A stretch of DNA of 64,000 nt from positions 231,501 to 295,500 of the forward strand of contig JAQFVV010000142.1 of assembly GCA_028023455.1 (NCBI GenBank), given 5' to 3'. The translations under genes were made by a program, and so were the position numbers. This DNA comes from Epiperipatus broadwayi. Its lineage: Eukaryota; Onychophora; Udeonychophora; Euonychophora; Peripatidae. Below the pieces are notes generated by a model. That model was not told the origin of the DNA and made no database searches. It was given only the letters and a program-made list of their open reading frames with translations. Positions 11,640 to 26,012 of this stretch are shown one piece after another. Within the stretch, counting starts at the first letter, position 1. Every line of letters starts with the position of its first letter.

Positions 11640-11945
11640 TTATATTTATATGTTAAAATTGCCTCTTTAATTGTTCTCTATTTTATGATTTTTTTCTTCC
11701 ATTAATATTTTTATTTCATTAATATTAAATGTAAACCTATAATTACAAGTTTTTTCATGGCCAAGGAATACTGAAGTTGTATTAAATTGATGATTTACAT
11801 TATTTTTAATCCGATTATATTATAATTGATGCTCCTTTAATCTTTTTTTCATAGAACATCTTGATTCACTGATATATAATTTTTTACATCCACATGAAAT
11901 CTGATAAATTATATTACTTCTTTGCAATTTAGGAATTATACTTTA
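11640..11945 (-). pseudogene. PLE GIY-YIG endonuclease fragment (antisense)
   Basis: The minus strand reads SNIIYQISCGCKKLYISES followed by KKRLKEHQ, matching the GIY-YIG nuclease core of Penelope-like elements: IIYxIxCGC for the GIY part, LYISES in place of the usual YIGES/T, and KRxKEH for the arginine helix. It then passes a stop and continues with residues related to the plus-strand fragment at 12060 (NTTSVF, TFNINEIKILMEE). The substitution of the YIG glycine and several stops mark it as dead. The reverse transcriptase part is missing. Confidence 0.6.
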
Positions 11946-12059
11946 GAATTATTACTTAATCAATTAACATTTGGAGGAGCACAAAATGAAATATTATATT
12001 TTTCTTTAAATATATTCTTAATTAATTTAGATTGCATGTTATTTACAAATGGCATAGAC

Positions 12060-12330
12060 GTTCTGTGGAAGAAAGATTAAAGGAGCATCAATTATTTTAT
12101 AATTGGGTTAAAAATGATGTAAATAGTCAATTTAATACAGCTTCAGTATTCTTTGACCATAAAAAACTTGTAATTATAGATTTACATTTAATATTAATGA
12201 AATAAAAATATTAATGGAAGAAAGGAATCATAAAAAGTGAAAAATTAAAGAGGTAATTTTAATAAATAAATATAAAGATAATGTTATTAATATGCAAGTT
12301 GCAAATACAGCCATACATAGCTTATGGAAA
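12060..12330 (+). pseudogene. PLE GIY-YIG endonuclease fragment (sense)
   Basis: Reads SVEERLKEHQLFYNWVKND, then NTASVFFDHKKLVIIDLHL, then loses frame after ILMK. It is the same stretch as the antisense copy at 11640-11945, beginning at the conserved R-x-KEH helix of the GIY-YIG domain. The 5' part, including the GIY motif and all reverse transcriptase, is missing. Stops and frameshifts are frequent. It leads into the plus-strand hammerhead-like motif. Confidence 0.55.
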
Positions 12331-12360
12331 TTTATGTAACATTAAAATAAAATTTTTTTG

Positions 12361-12418
12361 AAATTCAGTTAAAGCTGATGTGAATTACTATGTAATTGAA
12401 AGTGCTACTAAAGAATTT
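12361..12418 (+). ncRNA. Hammerhead-like motif (PLE tail), core mutated
   Basis: The 58-nt counterpart of the minus-strand motif at 11497-11554, in inverted orientation. Helix I AAATTC/GAATTT, the GAAA box and the CTA triplet are preserved, and helix II is similar (AATTAC/GTAATT). The catalytic box reads CTGATGT rather than CTGATGA, which should impair cleavage. Confidence 0.55.
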
Positions 12419-12496
12419 GAAATATAATATGTCTTTACTGTTAAATTATTTACATATTATATATAATATTTTTTATAATGAGTATTATACTTTTAC

Positions 12497-12498
<2 letters not shown>

Positions 12499-12590
<92 letters not shown>
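12499..12590. repeat. (TA)n microsatellite, about 92 bp
   Basis: A perfect TA run separating the PLE remnant pair from the third PLE tail copy. Confidence 0.95.
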
Positions 12591-12591
<1 letters not shown>

Positions 12592-12593
<2 letters not shown>

Positions 12594-12830
12594 ACATATT
12601 TTGTGGGTTCATCCATGTTGAAAAATTTAAATATTGATATACCAACATTTCAACTTGATCACACAAGTCATCTTCTAGGTGATAAAAGGTAGAAAGATGG
12701 TTGTAGATGTGCTACAATCACTGATTTGAAAAAAAATGTTAAAGTTCCACCAATAGAAAAAATGTTAAATTACGAATGTTTTTTTTAAAAAAATCGTTCC
12801 AAATAAAAGGAAGTTTGCATGTATCATCTC
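12592..12830 (-). mobile_element. Third copy of the Penelope-like tail of 7.4-7.9 kb
   Basis: It aligns along its length with the left arm of the 7427-7662 palindrome (GGTTCATCCATGTTGAAAAA; ACACAAGTCATCTTC; GTAGATGTGCTACAATCACT; GTATCATCTCG). On the minus strand a CTTG/CAAG hairpin precedes TTGAAATGTTGG, a hammerhead-like helix II plus GAAA box; the upstream box is degenerate. It extends a little further past the TATCATCTCG junction than the palindrome arms do. Confidence 0.5.
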
Positions 12831-13460
12831 GCTTATTGATACAATCTGGCCTTTTAAGATAACTGAGATAAAGCAAATGATGAGTGCTAAAATGATTCTG
12901 ACCAATTATCAAGCCTTTTAAAAACATATGGTCACTTTATGAGACTCTATATAATAAACAAATATTTATTTTAAGGAAATACTATACAGATATGCATATA
13001 TAATTAACCCCAATAATATCTTCAGATTCTACTATGTCTTCAGGTATAATTGTGGTTTTACAAGAATAAATAAATCCAATGACAGTGTTATATTTGGACT
13101 AACAAGTTTGTTCTAAGCATTCATATTATATACATTTGATTTTAAAGTTATCTCAGGGTTATAATATTAAAGTATATTAAGTAATATTTTTTAAAAATTT
13201 CAAACTTTGAATTTATAAATTGTTATTATTGATATAATTAAATAGCAAATAGCATTTTATTGCATTTAATTCATACTTTAAATAATTAAATATTAAAGAG
13301 AAGATGATGGAAGTGTATAAAATAATAAATAACATTTCATATCAATTCAGTATATTTTAAATAATGTATAAAATCATGTGACAGTATAAAATTAATATAT
13401 GATGATCATTAATTAATTAAAGACAAAGACCAGCTAATTAACAAAATATAATTATTTTAT
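12831..13460. other. AT-rich non-coding stretch
   Basis: Nothing recognisable. A short open frame continuing leftward from the PLE tail (to 12927 on the minus strand) has no supporting motif. Confidence 0.4.
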
Positions 13461-13737
<277 letters not shown>

Positions 13738-16266
13738 CTCTCTGCAATGATTATAAATTTTCTTGCATGATTTTTAATTGTTAGAAAATGATTTCTACTT
13801 TAATACTAAACAAATGTGTGGTGTATCTTGATATAATGTAAAACAAATCATTTTATTGTAGACAGTTGTTATAATCTATTATAAATACTTAATTATAAGT
13901 AGTAAACAAAATAAAAGAATGTTTCACTGCATCTTTAAATAATAAAAATAAAATCCTTTTCTTCTAAATATTCAACTTATAAAATTAGTTACCTTATAAA
14001 AGATCAAAACAATAACCCAACTTACAATATTGTCTTTAAAGAATGGTTCTAATTAATCTGATGCTAATAAGTGCTGGAGATATTTCATATGAGGCTTATC
14101 AAGCTCACATTATAAATATAATCAATCGCTTTGTCATGAGTTTAACTCAAGTGATTCAGTAATACTTTTGCAAGTATTAGAGCAACAAGTATAATTGAAT
14201 ATACAATATAATCATTATAAAAATCATAAGAGTATCTATGTGGATAAATGAGAAGGGTAATATTTATAAAATATTCCAACTATATGCTTTGGATATTTTT
14301 AATTATAAAGGCATAGGGGTTAATTTAATACATCAGTAAAACATAAAAATGTCAGGTATTGTGACTTAACTATAACTAACTTTTAATTCACTTCAAATAT
14401 GAATAACCAATATTTATATAACAAAGAATCAGTAACACACATGTATATTAAATGGTAATTATAAATTTAATATACTATCTGTATATTTTTATTACACCTT
14501 TATTCTTATGAAATCTTTCACTGAATAAGATAATTCTAGATATTCTAACACTTAAACAACTTTGAAAAATATAATATATCTTTATAATTTAAAATTAATT
14601 GAAATTCTTTTTAAAAATTCAAAATAATTATTCTGGAGCATTATTTTAAAATATTTGAAAGTGATTAATTTTTTTGATATTTTAGATTGTAAAATACCTA
14701 ATGGATGATAAAAAACAAAATTTAATTCTTGTGGCAGAGTAACAAAGTTTGACCATTTTAAGGACAATCCATTACTAGTGAATTAAAAATTATTCCAGTG
14801 AATATTGTTTATTTCTTAGGTGTGGAACACAGTTATTAATTTTTAAGGGATGACATGCATCACTTATAACCTTTCTCAAAATATTTATAAAGATAAAATC
14901 AATTAGTTAAAAATTTATTTTAACAATGATTTTCCAGTATAAAAGTGTTTATCCAGACAAAGGTAAAGTTCATTAGTTAAAATTCATTTTTTAGAACTAT
15001 AATTCTCCAATACACTAGTGTTTATCCAGAAATTGTTAGATTGCTGAAATATAATATCAAGTCAAAAAAATTTATTTTGGAGACTAGATAAGTGAATAAC
15101 ATGGTTTATATAAAAGTAGCATTCTCATATAATTTTAACTTTTTATATTTAAATCCAAGTTTTAAAGTTTTTTTTTTTTTTTAAAATGCATTACAAGATG
15201 ATGAACATGGTAGGATATTTAGTTCTCAGTTAAAACACTTTTAAAATACATTTATTACTAAAAAAAATATTTATTTGATTTTCAACTCCATTATCATGGT
15301 GCTACAAGACAGCAAGATGGCTAACTTTAAATTTAAACCCAATACAATTCATTTTCAATCAGTTAATAAAGATGACTCAATAATTTTGAATATGTAGATG
15401 TATTTATAGGTTTGTGTTATGTGATAATGAGAAGTCATCATTTTCACTCAAAATTTATCACTTTTCTGATTTTTTAAGGGAAAATTTTTATTAATGCTAC
15501 CAGAATATGATATATAGCAACCAATCTTTGGAAATTTTAAAGAATTTATAGCACCACTTTTATATTAAAATTATTTTAAATATTATTTTACATTAATAAA
15601 ATAAAAATACATATTTTACAAATAAATATTTATATTGTAAATATTAAAATATATGATTTTACTTTATTTATTTTTAAGTTCTCATTATAATTAATGTATT
15701 ATCAATATTAATAAATTTGCTTAAATATTTTTATTTTACCCTTTAAATGTAAATGCATTCAAGAACCAGATTCATTCATGCACACACACAAATATTAAAT
15801 ATTATGTTAAAATTTCTATCATTATTAAGTATAATTTCAATCTTTTGTGTACCCTAATAAAGTTATTCCTACAATAGTACTATTTTTTAAAAAAAATATT
15901 TTTATTATTGTTAATGTTAGGCCTTTTTATTTTATATGTTGTTCTTTTAAAATTAACTTTGTGTGTGTTTTTTTACAATTAAATATAAATCATGATACTA
16001 AAAAAATTATATACATATTCAAAAACTCTGTATTTATAAAATATGTACAAGAAGACATCTTGGATCAGTTTATAATTCACCTTATAAAATAATACTATCG
16101 ATAATATTAGTATCATTTACTTCAGTAATATTATTTGTAACCATTACAACAATAATCATAATAAGTAATAATATTTGTTGTATTGATAAGATAATAATTT
16201 TTTTTAGAAGTTCTATTTATAACTATTAATTTGGACATAGCAAATCTTATTACAATATATGTATAT
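13738..16266. other. AT-rich non-coding stretch
   Basis: No supported gene, RNA or element. Open frames at 14582-14767 (minus) and 15847-16092 (plus) are low-complexity and unsupported. A poly-T run lies at about 15165-15182. Confidence 0.5.
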
Positions 16267-17020
16267 ATGATATTTAAAACACCCCATAGTTATATTATTC
16301 GAGCCACAGTCCCTATTTAAATAAAAAAAGCTTAAATTTTAGCACTACACTGAAAAGAAAATCTTCTTCAATGTTACGTGCAATGATCTAATATATATTA
16401 AAACTCATGTTGATTTAAATGAGAAGTGTGAATCTAAGAAAGCAAAGATCTTACATTGCAAATAAATAAACGTTTATTTTAAATATACCTAGAAAGACTA
16501 TACAATAGTCATATTTATTTCCCAAACTCAAATATAAAAAAGAGAAAAAATGCATAGCACTAGATGAACCCAATATAAATTATTTGAAATGCCTCATAGC
16601 TGAAGAGAATTTCTATTTCAATGTAGTGCTAAAATTTGAGCTTTTTTATTTAAAGGTAGTATGGCTGAAAATAATATACTTATGGAGTATTTTAAATATT
16701 TTATATTGGGTTCATCTAGTGTCAAGCATTGTTTCTATTTTTTAATATTTGAGTTTGGGGAGTAAAAATAACTATTATGTAGTCTTTCTAAGTATATTTA
16801 CAATTAAACATGTTCGTTTATTTGCAGTGGAAGATCTTTGCTTTCTTAGATTCACACTTTTCATTTAAATTAGCTTGAGTTTTAATATATATTAGATCAT
16901 TGTTCATAACATTGAAGAAAATATCTTTTTTAGTATAGTGCTATCATATAAAATTTCTTTATTTAAAGTGAGAGTGTGGCTGAAATAATATTGCTATTGG
17001 GCATTTCAATTATTTTATCT
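16267..17020. repeat. Nested foldback element, about 750 bp
   Basis: The left half (to about 16640) is the inverted complement of the right half. Matching landmarks include GTGTGAATCTAAGAAAGCAA against its complement near 16835-16855, and CTAGATGAACCCAATATAAA (about 16561) against its complement near 16720. A ~90-bp terminal unit (TAGCACTACA, then TTTAAATAAAAAAGCT, then a GCCA block) appears three times: inverted at the left end, direct at the centre, direct at the right end. No coding capacity. The structure suggests one foldback inserted in or duplicated from another of its family. Confidence 0.65.
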
Positions 17021-17074
17021 TGAATTCAGATACTGTTATGCATTGCCTTTCTTTTTTATATATAGAAGGGATTT

Positions 17075-17495
17075 GAATTCATATTTTCAAGCTCCCTACA
17101 GCTATCCACTCCATCTTATAAAACCAATGTACATGACAACATACATGTGAAAAAATAAATGATCTTCAATATATTTGTTTTGTGCTGAACCAGCACTCAT
17201 CAATTGAGCCAGATCAATATCTTTTAGACATATTTATAACCAGTGCTCAGTTTATATACAGAAAATCTTCAAACTTTAATGAGCAGGCTTCAATCTTCTT
17301 CATTCTCCAACTCTTCAGTCATCCATATCATTGAAAATCTGAGACAGAATGCTCGGAACCTTTGTTGATGCCAATCTCATTGTCATACCCATGCTGACTT
17401 TTTCACATGTATGTAGTTATGTGTATTAGTTGTATAAGATGGAGTGAATGGCTGTAGGCAGCTTGAAAGACTGAGTTCAAATCTATTCTAATTAC
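17075..17495. repeat. Foldback SINE-like repeat, copy C
   Basis: The left end (TTCAAGCTCCCTACAGC, then TATCCACTCCATCTTATA) is the inverted complement of the right end (TATAAGATGGAGTGAATGGC, then TGTAGGCAGCTTGAAAGACT). Each end, read outward, finishes in a Pol III B-box-like GAGTTCAAATC (right) or its complement (left). The interior shares the GCTGAACCAGCACTCATCA and CAGTGCTCAGTTTATA blocks with copies A and D. It looks like a tRNA-derived SINE head present in both orientations. Confidence 0.6.
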
Positions 17496-17523
17496 ATTAA
17501 GTTTATTATGGACAATATACTTG

Positions 17524-17547
17524 TATATATATATATATATATATATA
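17524..17547. repeat. (TA)n microsatellite
   Basis: A short TA run about 30 bases after SINE-like copy C. Confidence 0.85.
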
Positions 17548-20500
17548 ACTTATGAAAAAAAGAAATGATGATAATAGTAGCCACAATGCTTACTCAATAT
17601 AAAATGATATCAAAATTATTGAGATATAATGCCCCAAATAACAATAAGCACTATACACTATGGTGGGCTAAGTTCAGGGGGACTACCTAAAAACATAAGA
17701 ATCAAGATATCTAAATCATTGAGATAGAGTGCCCAAAATAATAACATTAATAAATATATGCCCAAAATAAAAGAAAATGCTATGAGAGCTGAGCTCCTAG
17801 GTATTATTAAATGCTACATGCTACAATAAGAATAAACTACAGATGTAATAATAGCAGTTAGTAAACATTGTAAATATAATAGCAAATTTTAAGAGAACTG
17901 TCAACTTATTCTCACAAATTACAGGGAGGCTCTTAATATTGGAGACATTTATATAGAATGGTTAAGTTATATTAATTCCTCTTCTTTCTAACATCTCTTC
18001 TGACTATATCACTTCTTATAACAATCAATAGCATCTCATTGCCATGATCAGGTCCACATTGATCTCTTTTGATAAGTAAAATGTTTCTCATATTTGTGAC
18101 ACATTACTTCTCAGAATGAATTTCTTTTGCAATTTCTTTCGTATTTATTTGTGTAATATTAAAATCTCACAGTTCTGTAATTAAAATTTTATAATACTAA
18201 TTTTTTTTTACTCTTCTCTTTTATTTAAGAATTATTAGGCAATGAGAAGACATACTCTTATCCATAAGATAATGCTACATAAATTACACAAATAATTAAA
18301 TTTTAAAGAAAATATTTTGATTAAAATAAACACATAAACTCTTAATTTGTAATAAAAAAATATATACCAGGATAGCATTTATATATAATGAGTGAATAAA
18401 AGATTTTATGCCATTCAGGATATAACACTAATAATTCCTACTAAATCTTTCTTTATGAATTTACGATAAATACTTTTATCATTTAACCTTATGATATATT
18501 AATCAATAATAATAATCTTCTGAATAAAGTAAATAATAGGTTTATCACTAAAGCAGTTTTCTTTTAATAAATGCAATTTGTTAAAGTGATCATTCAACAG
18601 TTAAGAAAATGAATAATTTATTAGATGATTTCTTAACATCTACATGAAAATTTTAAGAAAGTGATTATTATACTAAATTTAATATGTTCATATATTCTTA
18701 ATGTTCAACATAAAAAATAATTTCATAAATTTTTTTATAGTATCAAGATTATGAAAACAAAATTAACAATAAAATAACATTTATTTTAACAAAAAAGACA
18801 TTGAACATAATAATTTTTGAAAATCTACAAGCTCAACAAAAAGGTGAATTATTTAAATAAACTGCTATACAATCCAATTGAAGAGAAGAAACATGATTTT
18901 TAAAGTTTAAAGATAAAAATAAAAAAATGACATATTAAATAATTATTGATTATTATTAACTTTGTTTATTTAACGAAAACTCATTCTCAGTATTAGCATT
19001 ACCATAAGAAGTTCTCTATTTTCACAGTGCAATCAGACTATTATGTTTTCTCCATAATAAGTATATCAAAACCTTAATTAAATATGACTTACCAATCCAG
19101 TGATGAATTAAATTTTTAAGGAGATGTATATCACCTATTGAGCCCCCAAAATTACAATTTTAATTTCTAAAATAAGTGTTTATCAGTTTTACACCCTATA
19201 ATACTGGCAAAGCACAGAAAGCAGATCTACACATCAAAACAATCTACAACTTACACTCAGAATATTAAAAAGTGCAACAATAAAAAAGATAATGTTTTTC
19301 AAAACTAAATACAATGTCAACTGTTATAAAACAAAACCAAGGCAGTACACCACATATGGATTAATACAAAATGCATGATACAATATATCAATGATTTAAA
19401 TATAAATAAGACAATACAAAATAAGTGATGTCATGAACTCAAAGGGAGCACCTACATTTGAGGGCAATAAATATGAGGAAAATGAGAATGAATCATCAAT
19501 ATATAATAGGAACAATAATAATTGTCCTAAATAAAGCATTTTATGCTTAAATATGAAACACAAAAGATATAACTCATGGAATATATTATAATAAGAAAGA
19601 AACATAGCTAAATCTCTTTATAAAATATGTGCTATCAAAATAAATATCCACAAGAGAGATACAAGCCACAATCTCTTGGAAAACACAATGACAAGATAAG
19701 AATATACAATTACAAAAAATAAAGAAAGAGCTCAATGCTAACATCTCTTAAATAAATATTACATTAATTAACTGATGTGTAAACCAATAATGTAAAAATT
19801 ATTTTCCACATCTGGTTTAATTAAAACATGGCCCAAAATAAGCAATAAAAATATACACTGTCTTCATCTTGTTCAGCATAAAAATATACATTCAAATAAA
19901 TAACCCATGACAAGAGACAAATAACACTTTAAGAATATAGTATTATAAGAAGTAATATTGTGTGACCTTCTGAATAATATATCTTACAAATGATTCATAA
20001 AATCATATTAGACAAAATGCATAAAATAAATAAAATAAAATATATGGTAAATTACAATAGCATAATATTAAAACTTAAAATTAAATCCAGTTTTCCAAAA
20101 ATAAATAAATAAAGGTCCTTTACCATGAATGTTTTATCATTCAACAGGATAAGTCTTAATATTTCCTATTCTGCAAATGTTAACAATTTTCCCTACTTGT
20201 TAAAACATAGCAAACTTAAATTATTGGTACAGAATTCAAATATTTTTAGTAAGCAATAAATTTTCTGGTGAATGTGAGCAGAAATACACTATTGATCATT
20301 CAAATTTCAGGAATAATATTTTTTATTAAAGCACAAATAATAATGATGCATCTACAACATTTTATATTAATTTATTATTTATTATCTATTTTGAAATAAA
20401 TATTGAAGATAATACATAAGGAGTATTTATTATTTTTACATAACACAAATTCCATTGTAGAGCATATTTCATATTAATAATAATGACAAAATATAATAGA

Positions 20501-22654
20501 AAAGGTTAAGCATACGATAACCATGAATAAAAAAACATAATTCAAAAGCATTTATATTTCATTCATACAGGATATGACTTGTTCCAATTATTTAGTGCAA
20601 ACAATAATTTTAGAGTAATATTAATAATTTTGAATAAATATGCCAATAATATTTTATATTATTTTTTAAAAGTACATAGTCATATAATAAATATTCAGAA
20701 CAGTAGAATAAGTCCATAATCTTAATTTCAGTGAATTAGGAAATATATTTCCTGACTCTTGTCTAAAATAGATATAGAATAAACTTTTTGTAATTTCTAT
20801 CTCACTGCTACACTAACAATAAGCAAATAAATGTCCTTTAAAATTTGGTAAAAAATGTATAAAATTTCCATTATCTTTAAGCAGATATTTCTATCTGGAA
20901 TTAAATAGTCTATTTATGTAAAAATGAACAATTCCAAAAAAAAAAAAAAAAAAAAAAATTCTTTTTTGAAAATTTTTAAGAATAAATGCATTTCTTTTAA
21001 ATATAATTTGCTACAGAATAATCAAATATTTAAAGTCTTTTGACAAATTTCATATTCTCAGCATGTCATAAGGTTATTAATAAAAATATTTTTACACTAT
21101 TAAGAACTGCTTTAAAATACAAATAATAGCACAAAAGTCTTTAGGAGTCTTAATACTCCATTATATAAAATATTAAATGGATAATATTGTCTGCTATTAG
21201 TGAGAAATAAAAAATAATAAAAGTTCTTATATAATGATGAGTCATAGAGAATTGCCTTAAAATGTACATTTTATATAGAAATAACTCAATAATTATTATT
21301 AAATATTTAGATAAAATTTCCATTATGTTTTTTCACTATGTTGATTTTAAACTTCTTTTAGTATTTTCAGCTTGAACTTCAGTGACTGAAAAAAATTAGT
21401 TAACAATTTATGTTTAACTTTAAGCAAAATAAAATTTGTTATAAACAATTAAACTGAATAAAAGTTAATTATTAATTAAGTAAATTTCCCCAGTAAAAAT
21501 TACACAAGATAAGTAGAAAATATTAAAGTAAAAAGTAACAAATAAGTAAGCAGATTTGTGCAAGCCTTCATCTATTTATATTGTTTATCATGTGATGGAT
21601 TTTGTTGGATAAAATTGACATTTAGATTCACCCCTTCCTTAACCATAATTCATTAAATTTTAAAGATTATCTGATATCTTAGGAGCCATAATGAAAAAAA
21701 AACTAATTTAAATAATGTCTAGACTTTAATTAAAATGTTACATTTTAAGTCAATTATAAAACTAAAAATTATTGCAATGAAAATAAAACAAAATATTGTA
21801 TAATAAATTATATTATTTTTAGATAAAACATTAATTTACATTATTCTTTTTAAACACACTTATACAATATTAAATAAAGATGAAGGTTTCCAGAATATAT
21901 TTTTTTTTAAAATAAGACTTTTTAAAATAAATATTTAATAACGGCTTTTAATATTACATTCAGAAAATTAACATTGAAATTTATTATCCAAGCACACCCA
22001 CACATGTTAACTAATGCCTTCTTTTATTTAAAATTAATAACTTTTACCAATAAATTAATTCTTTATCTTCTTTAATTAACTAACTAAAATTTACTTAGTT
22101 GACTTAATCTTTATTGCAATTGGCATTAAGAAAAATATGCTATTTATTTCACACACAATAAAAATTAAAAATATATTTTTTATTAGCAAACAATTTAAAT
22201 AAAATTCATGTTTAAAAGTAAATAATTTAAATACTGATAATGAGCATTAAAGATTCAAACTTAGCTTTAAAGTTTAACTCTAACATTGAATTTTTACACA
22301 CTAGTACTTTTATTAAAATAATTTTGACTTTTAATATTTTTCTGACATTAGCTCATTAATATTTAGGGTAAGAATATTCCTAAACTAGGCATTTAAAAGT
22401 TATATACAACTACATATGAGTTTAAAACATTAAAATATTAAAAATAACTTTTAAAGTAATTAAAACTTATGAAAGCTCTGACAAAATAATTTATAGAAGG
22501 CATTAACATTTGAATATCAAGTCCTAACAAGTCAAATTGCTATAAAATTAAGTCATTGAAAAAAAATTAAATATTAAACAATTATATAGCTAAAGATTTA
22601 GCTTTACTAATAAAGCTAAAGATTACACTATTATATATAATTAGACAAAACTTG
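17548..22654. other. AT-rich non-coding stretch, about 5.1 kb
   Basis: No gene seen. The 69-codon minus-strand frame at 19396-19605 has no motif. Near 17610-17740 a short sequence is duplicated in diverged form about 80 bp apart (ATTGAGATATAATGCCCCAA and ATTGAGATAGAGTGCCCAAA). A ~22-base poly-A run lies at about 20937-20958. Confidence 0.5.
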
Positions 22655-25113
<2,459 letters not shown>

Positions 25114-25128
25114 ATAATATATATATAT

Positions 25129-25342
25129 TGTACCCTTATCTATAGGTCATAATAAGGTAGAATGGTCAATTGCTAAAAAATTTTAAATTTTAAAATACGT
25201 TTGTGTAATATATTGATAATTGTATGATCGATTAGATTTTATAGTACAATTTAAGGCTGAAAAATACCTGGTATATAAAAGTGTAATGGATTATTTAAAA
25301 AACAGTATATTTTGGGGTGAGGATGCACGGGGGGAGGTTAGA
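25129..25342 (+). repeat. 5' LTR of gag-only element 1
   Basis: TGTACCCTTATC... to ...GGGGGGAGGTTAGA. It repeats at 28409-28622 with one visible difference (TGTACCC against TGTGCCC). It lacks the usual CA terminus, ending TTAGA in both copies. It is followed by TTGTGATCACCCAACGTG, which loosely resembles the TGGCGCCCAACG-type primer-binding sites of Ty3/gypsy elements. Confidence 0.85.
25272..25281 (+). promoter_or_regulatory. LTR TATA box
   Basis: TATATAAAAG sits 143 bases into the 5' LTR (same place in the 3' LTR, 28552-28561), suited to starting transcription near 25300 within the LTR, as LTR elements require. Confidence 0.5.
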
Positions 25343-26012
25343 TTGTGATCACCCAACGTGTTGCACGATGTGCAGTTGGAACTACAATCGATAGGTTGGA
25401 TTCAACTAACAGAAGGTTAAATTTTGCTCTTCCAATGAGACTGCACGATGTGTAGTGGAGTTACATATAGTTTAGTATTTGAATTTGTTCATGTAAATCG
25501 GGAGATTGTCAATAGACATATTTTACAGAAGTAGATAATTTCATATTTGATTATAGAAATAATTATTAGGATTTAATTATTAAAGTAAACTAAGTATTTG
25601 TTATTAAAATAATTTCAATTTTATGTGATAGATAATCGGATTGTAAAAAAAAATCATACTATACTATTGTGGGTCAATTGACAAACAAAATTTAAAATAT
25701 GCATATGTGGCTAACGATTATTGGTATTTAATATGACCATGTCAATTATTGAAGTATTATTGAAAAATATATTTGAAAGTGTTTTAATTTGTGCAAAATA
25801 TTTGTGAATCATGCATGTGGGAAATGATGTTGTGACACATATAATTTTAATTGTTATTGTTATTATAATTAGTTAGATAGTATAAGGTGTATAGAAGGTA
25901 TTGTCGGTACTTGAGTACTAACTAAGCTATGACGTACTACACAGGCCGCCAGTTAATAGTAACATATTATTGGGATATTAAATTTTGAGGAAAAAGTATT
26001 ATAAAGAAAAAA

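Larger units (their letters stand above)
11461..12498. mobile_element. Inverted pair of decayed Penelope-like fragments
   Basis: The left piece (about 11480-11960) is antisense and the right piece (about 12050-12430) is sense. Both encode parts of the same GIY-YIG endonuclease region, and both finish outward in the same ~60-nt hammerhead-like motif followed by AATATAATATGT-type sequence. Inverted PLE copies sharing outward-facing tails are a known PLE configuration. (TA)n lies outside both ends. Confidence 0.65.
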
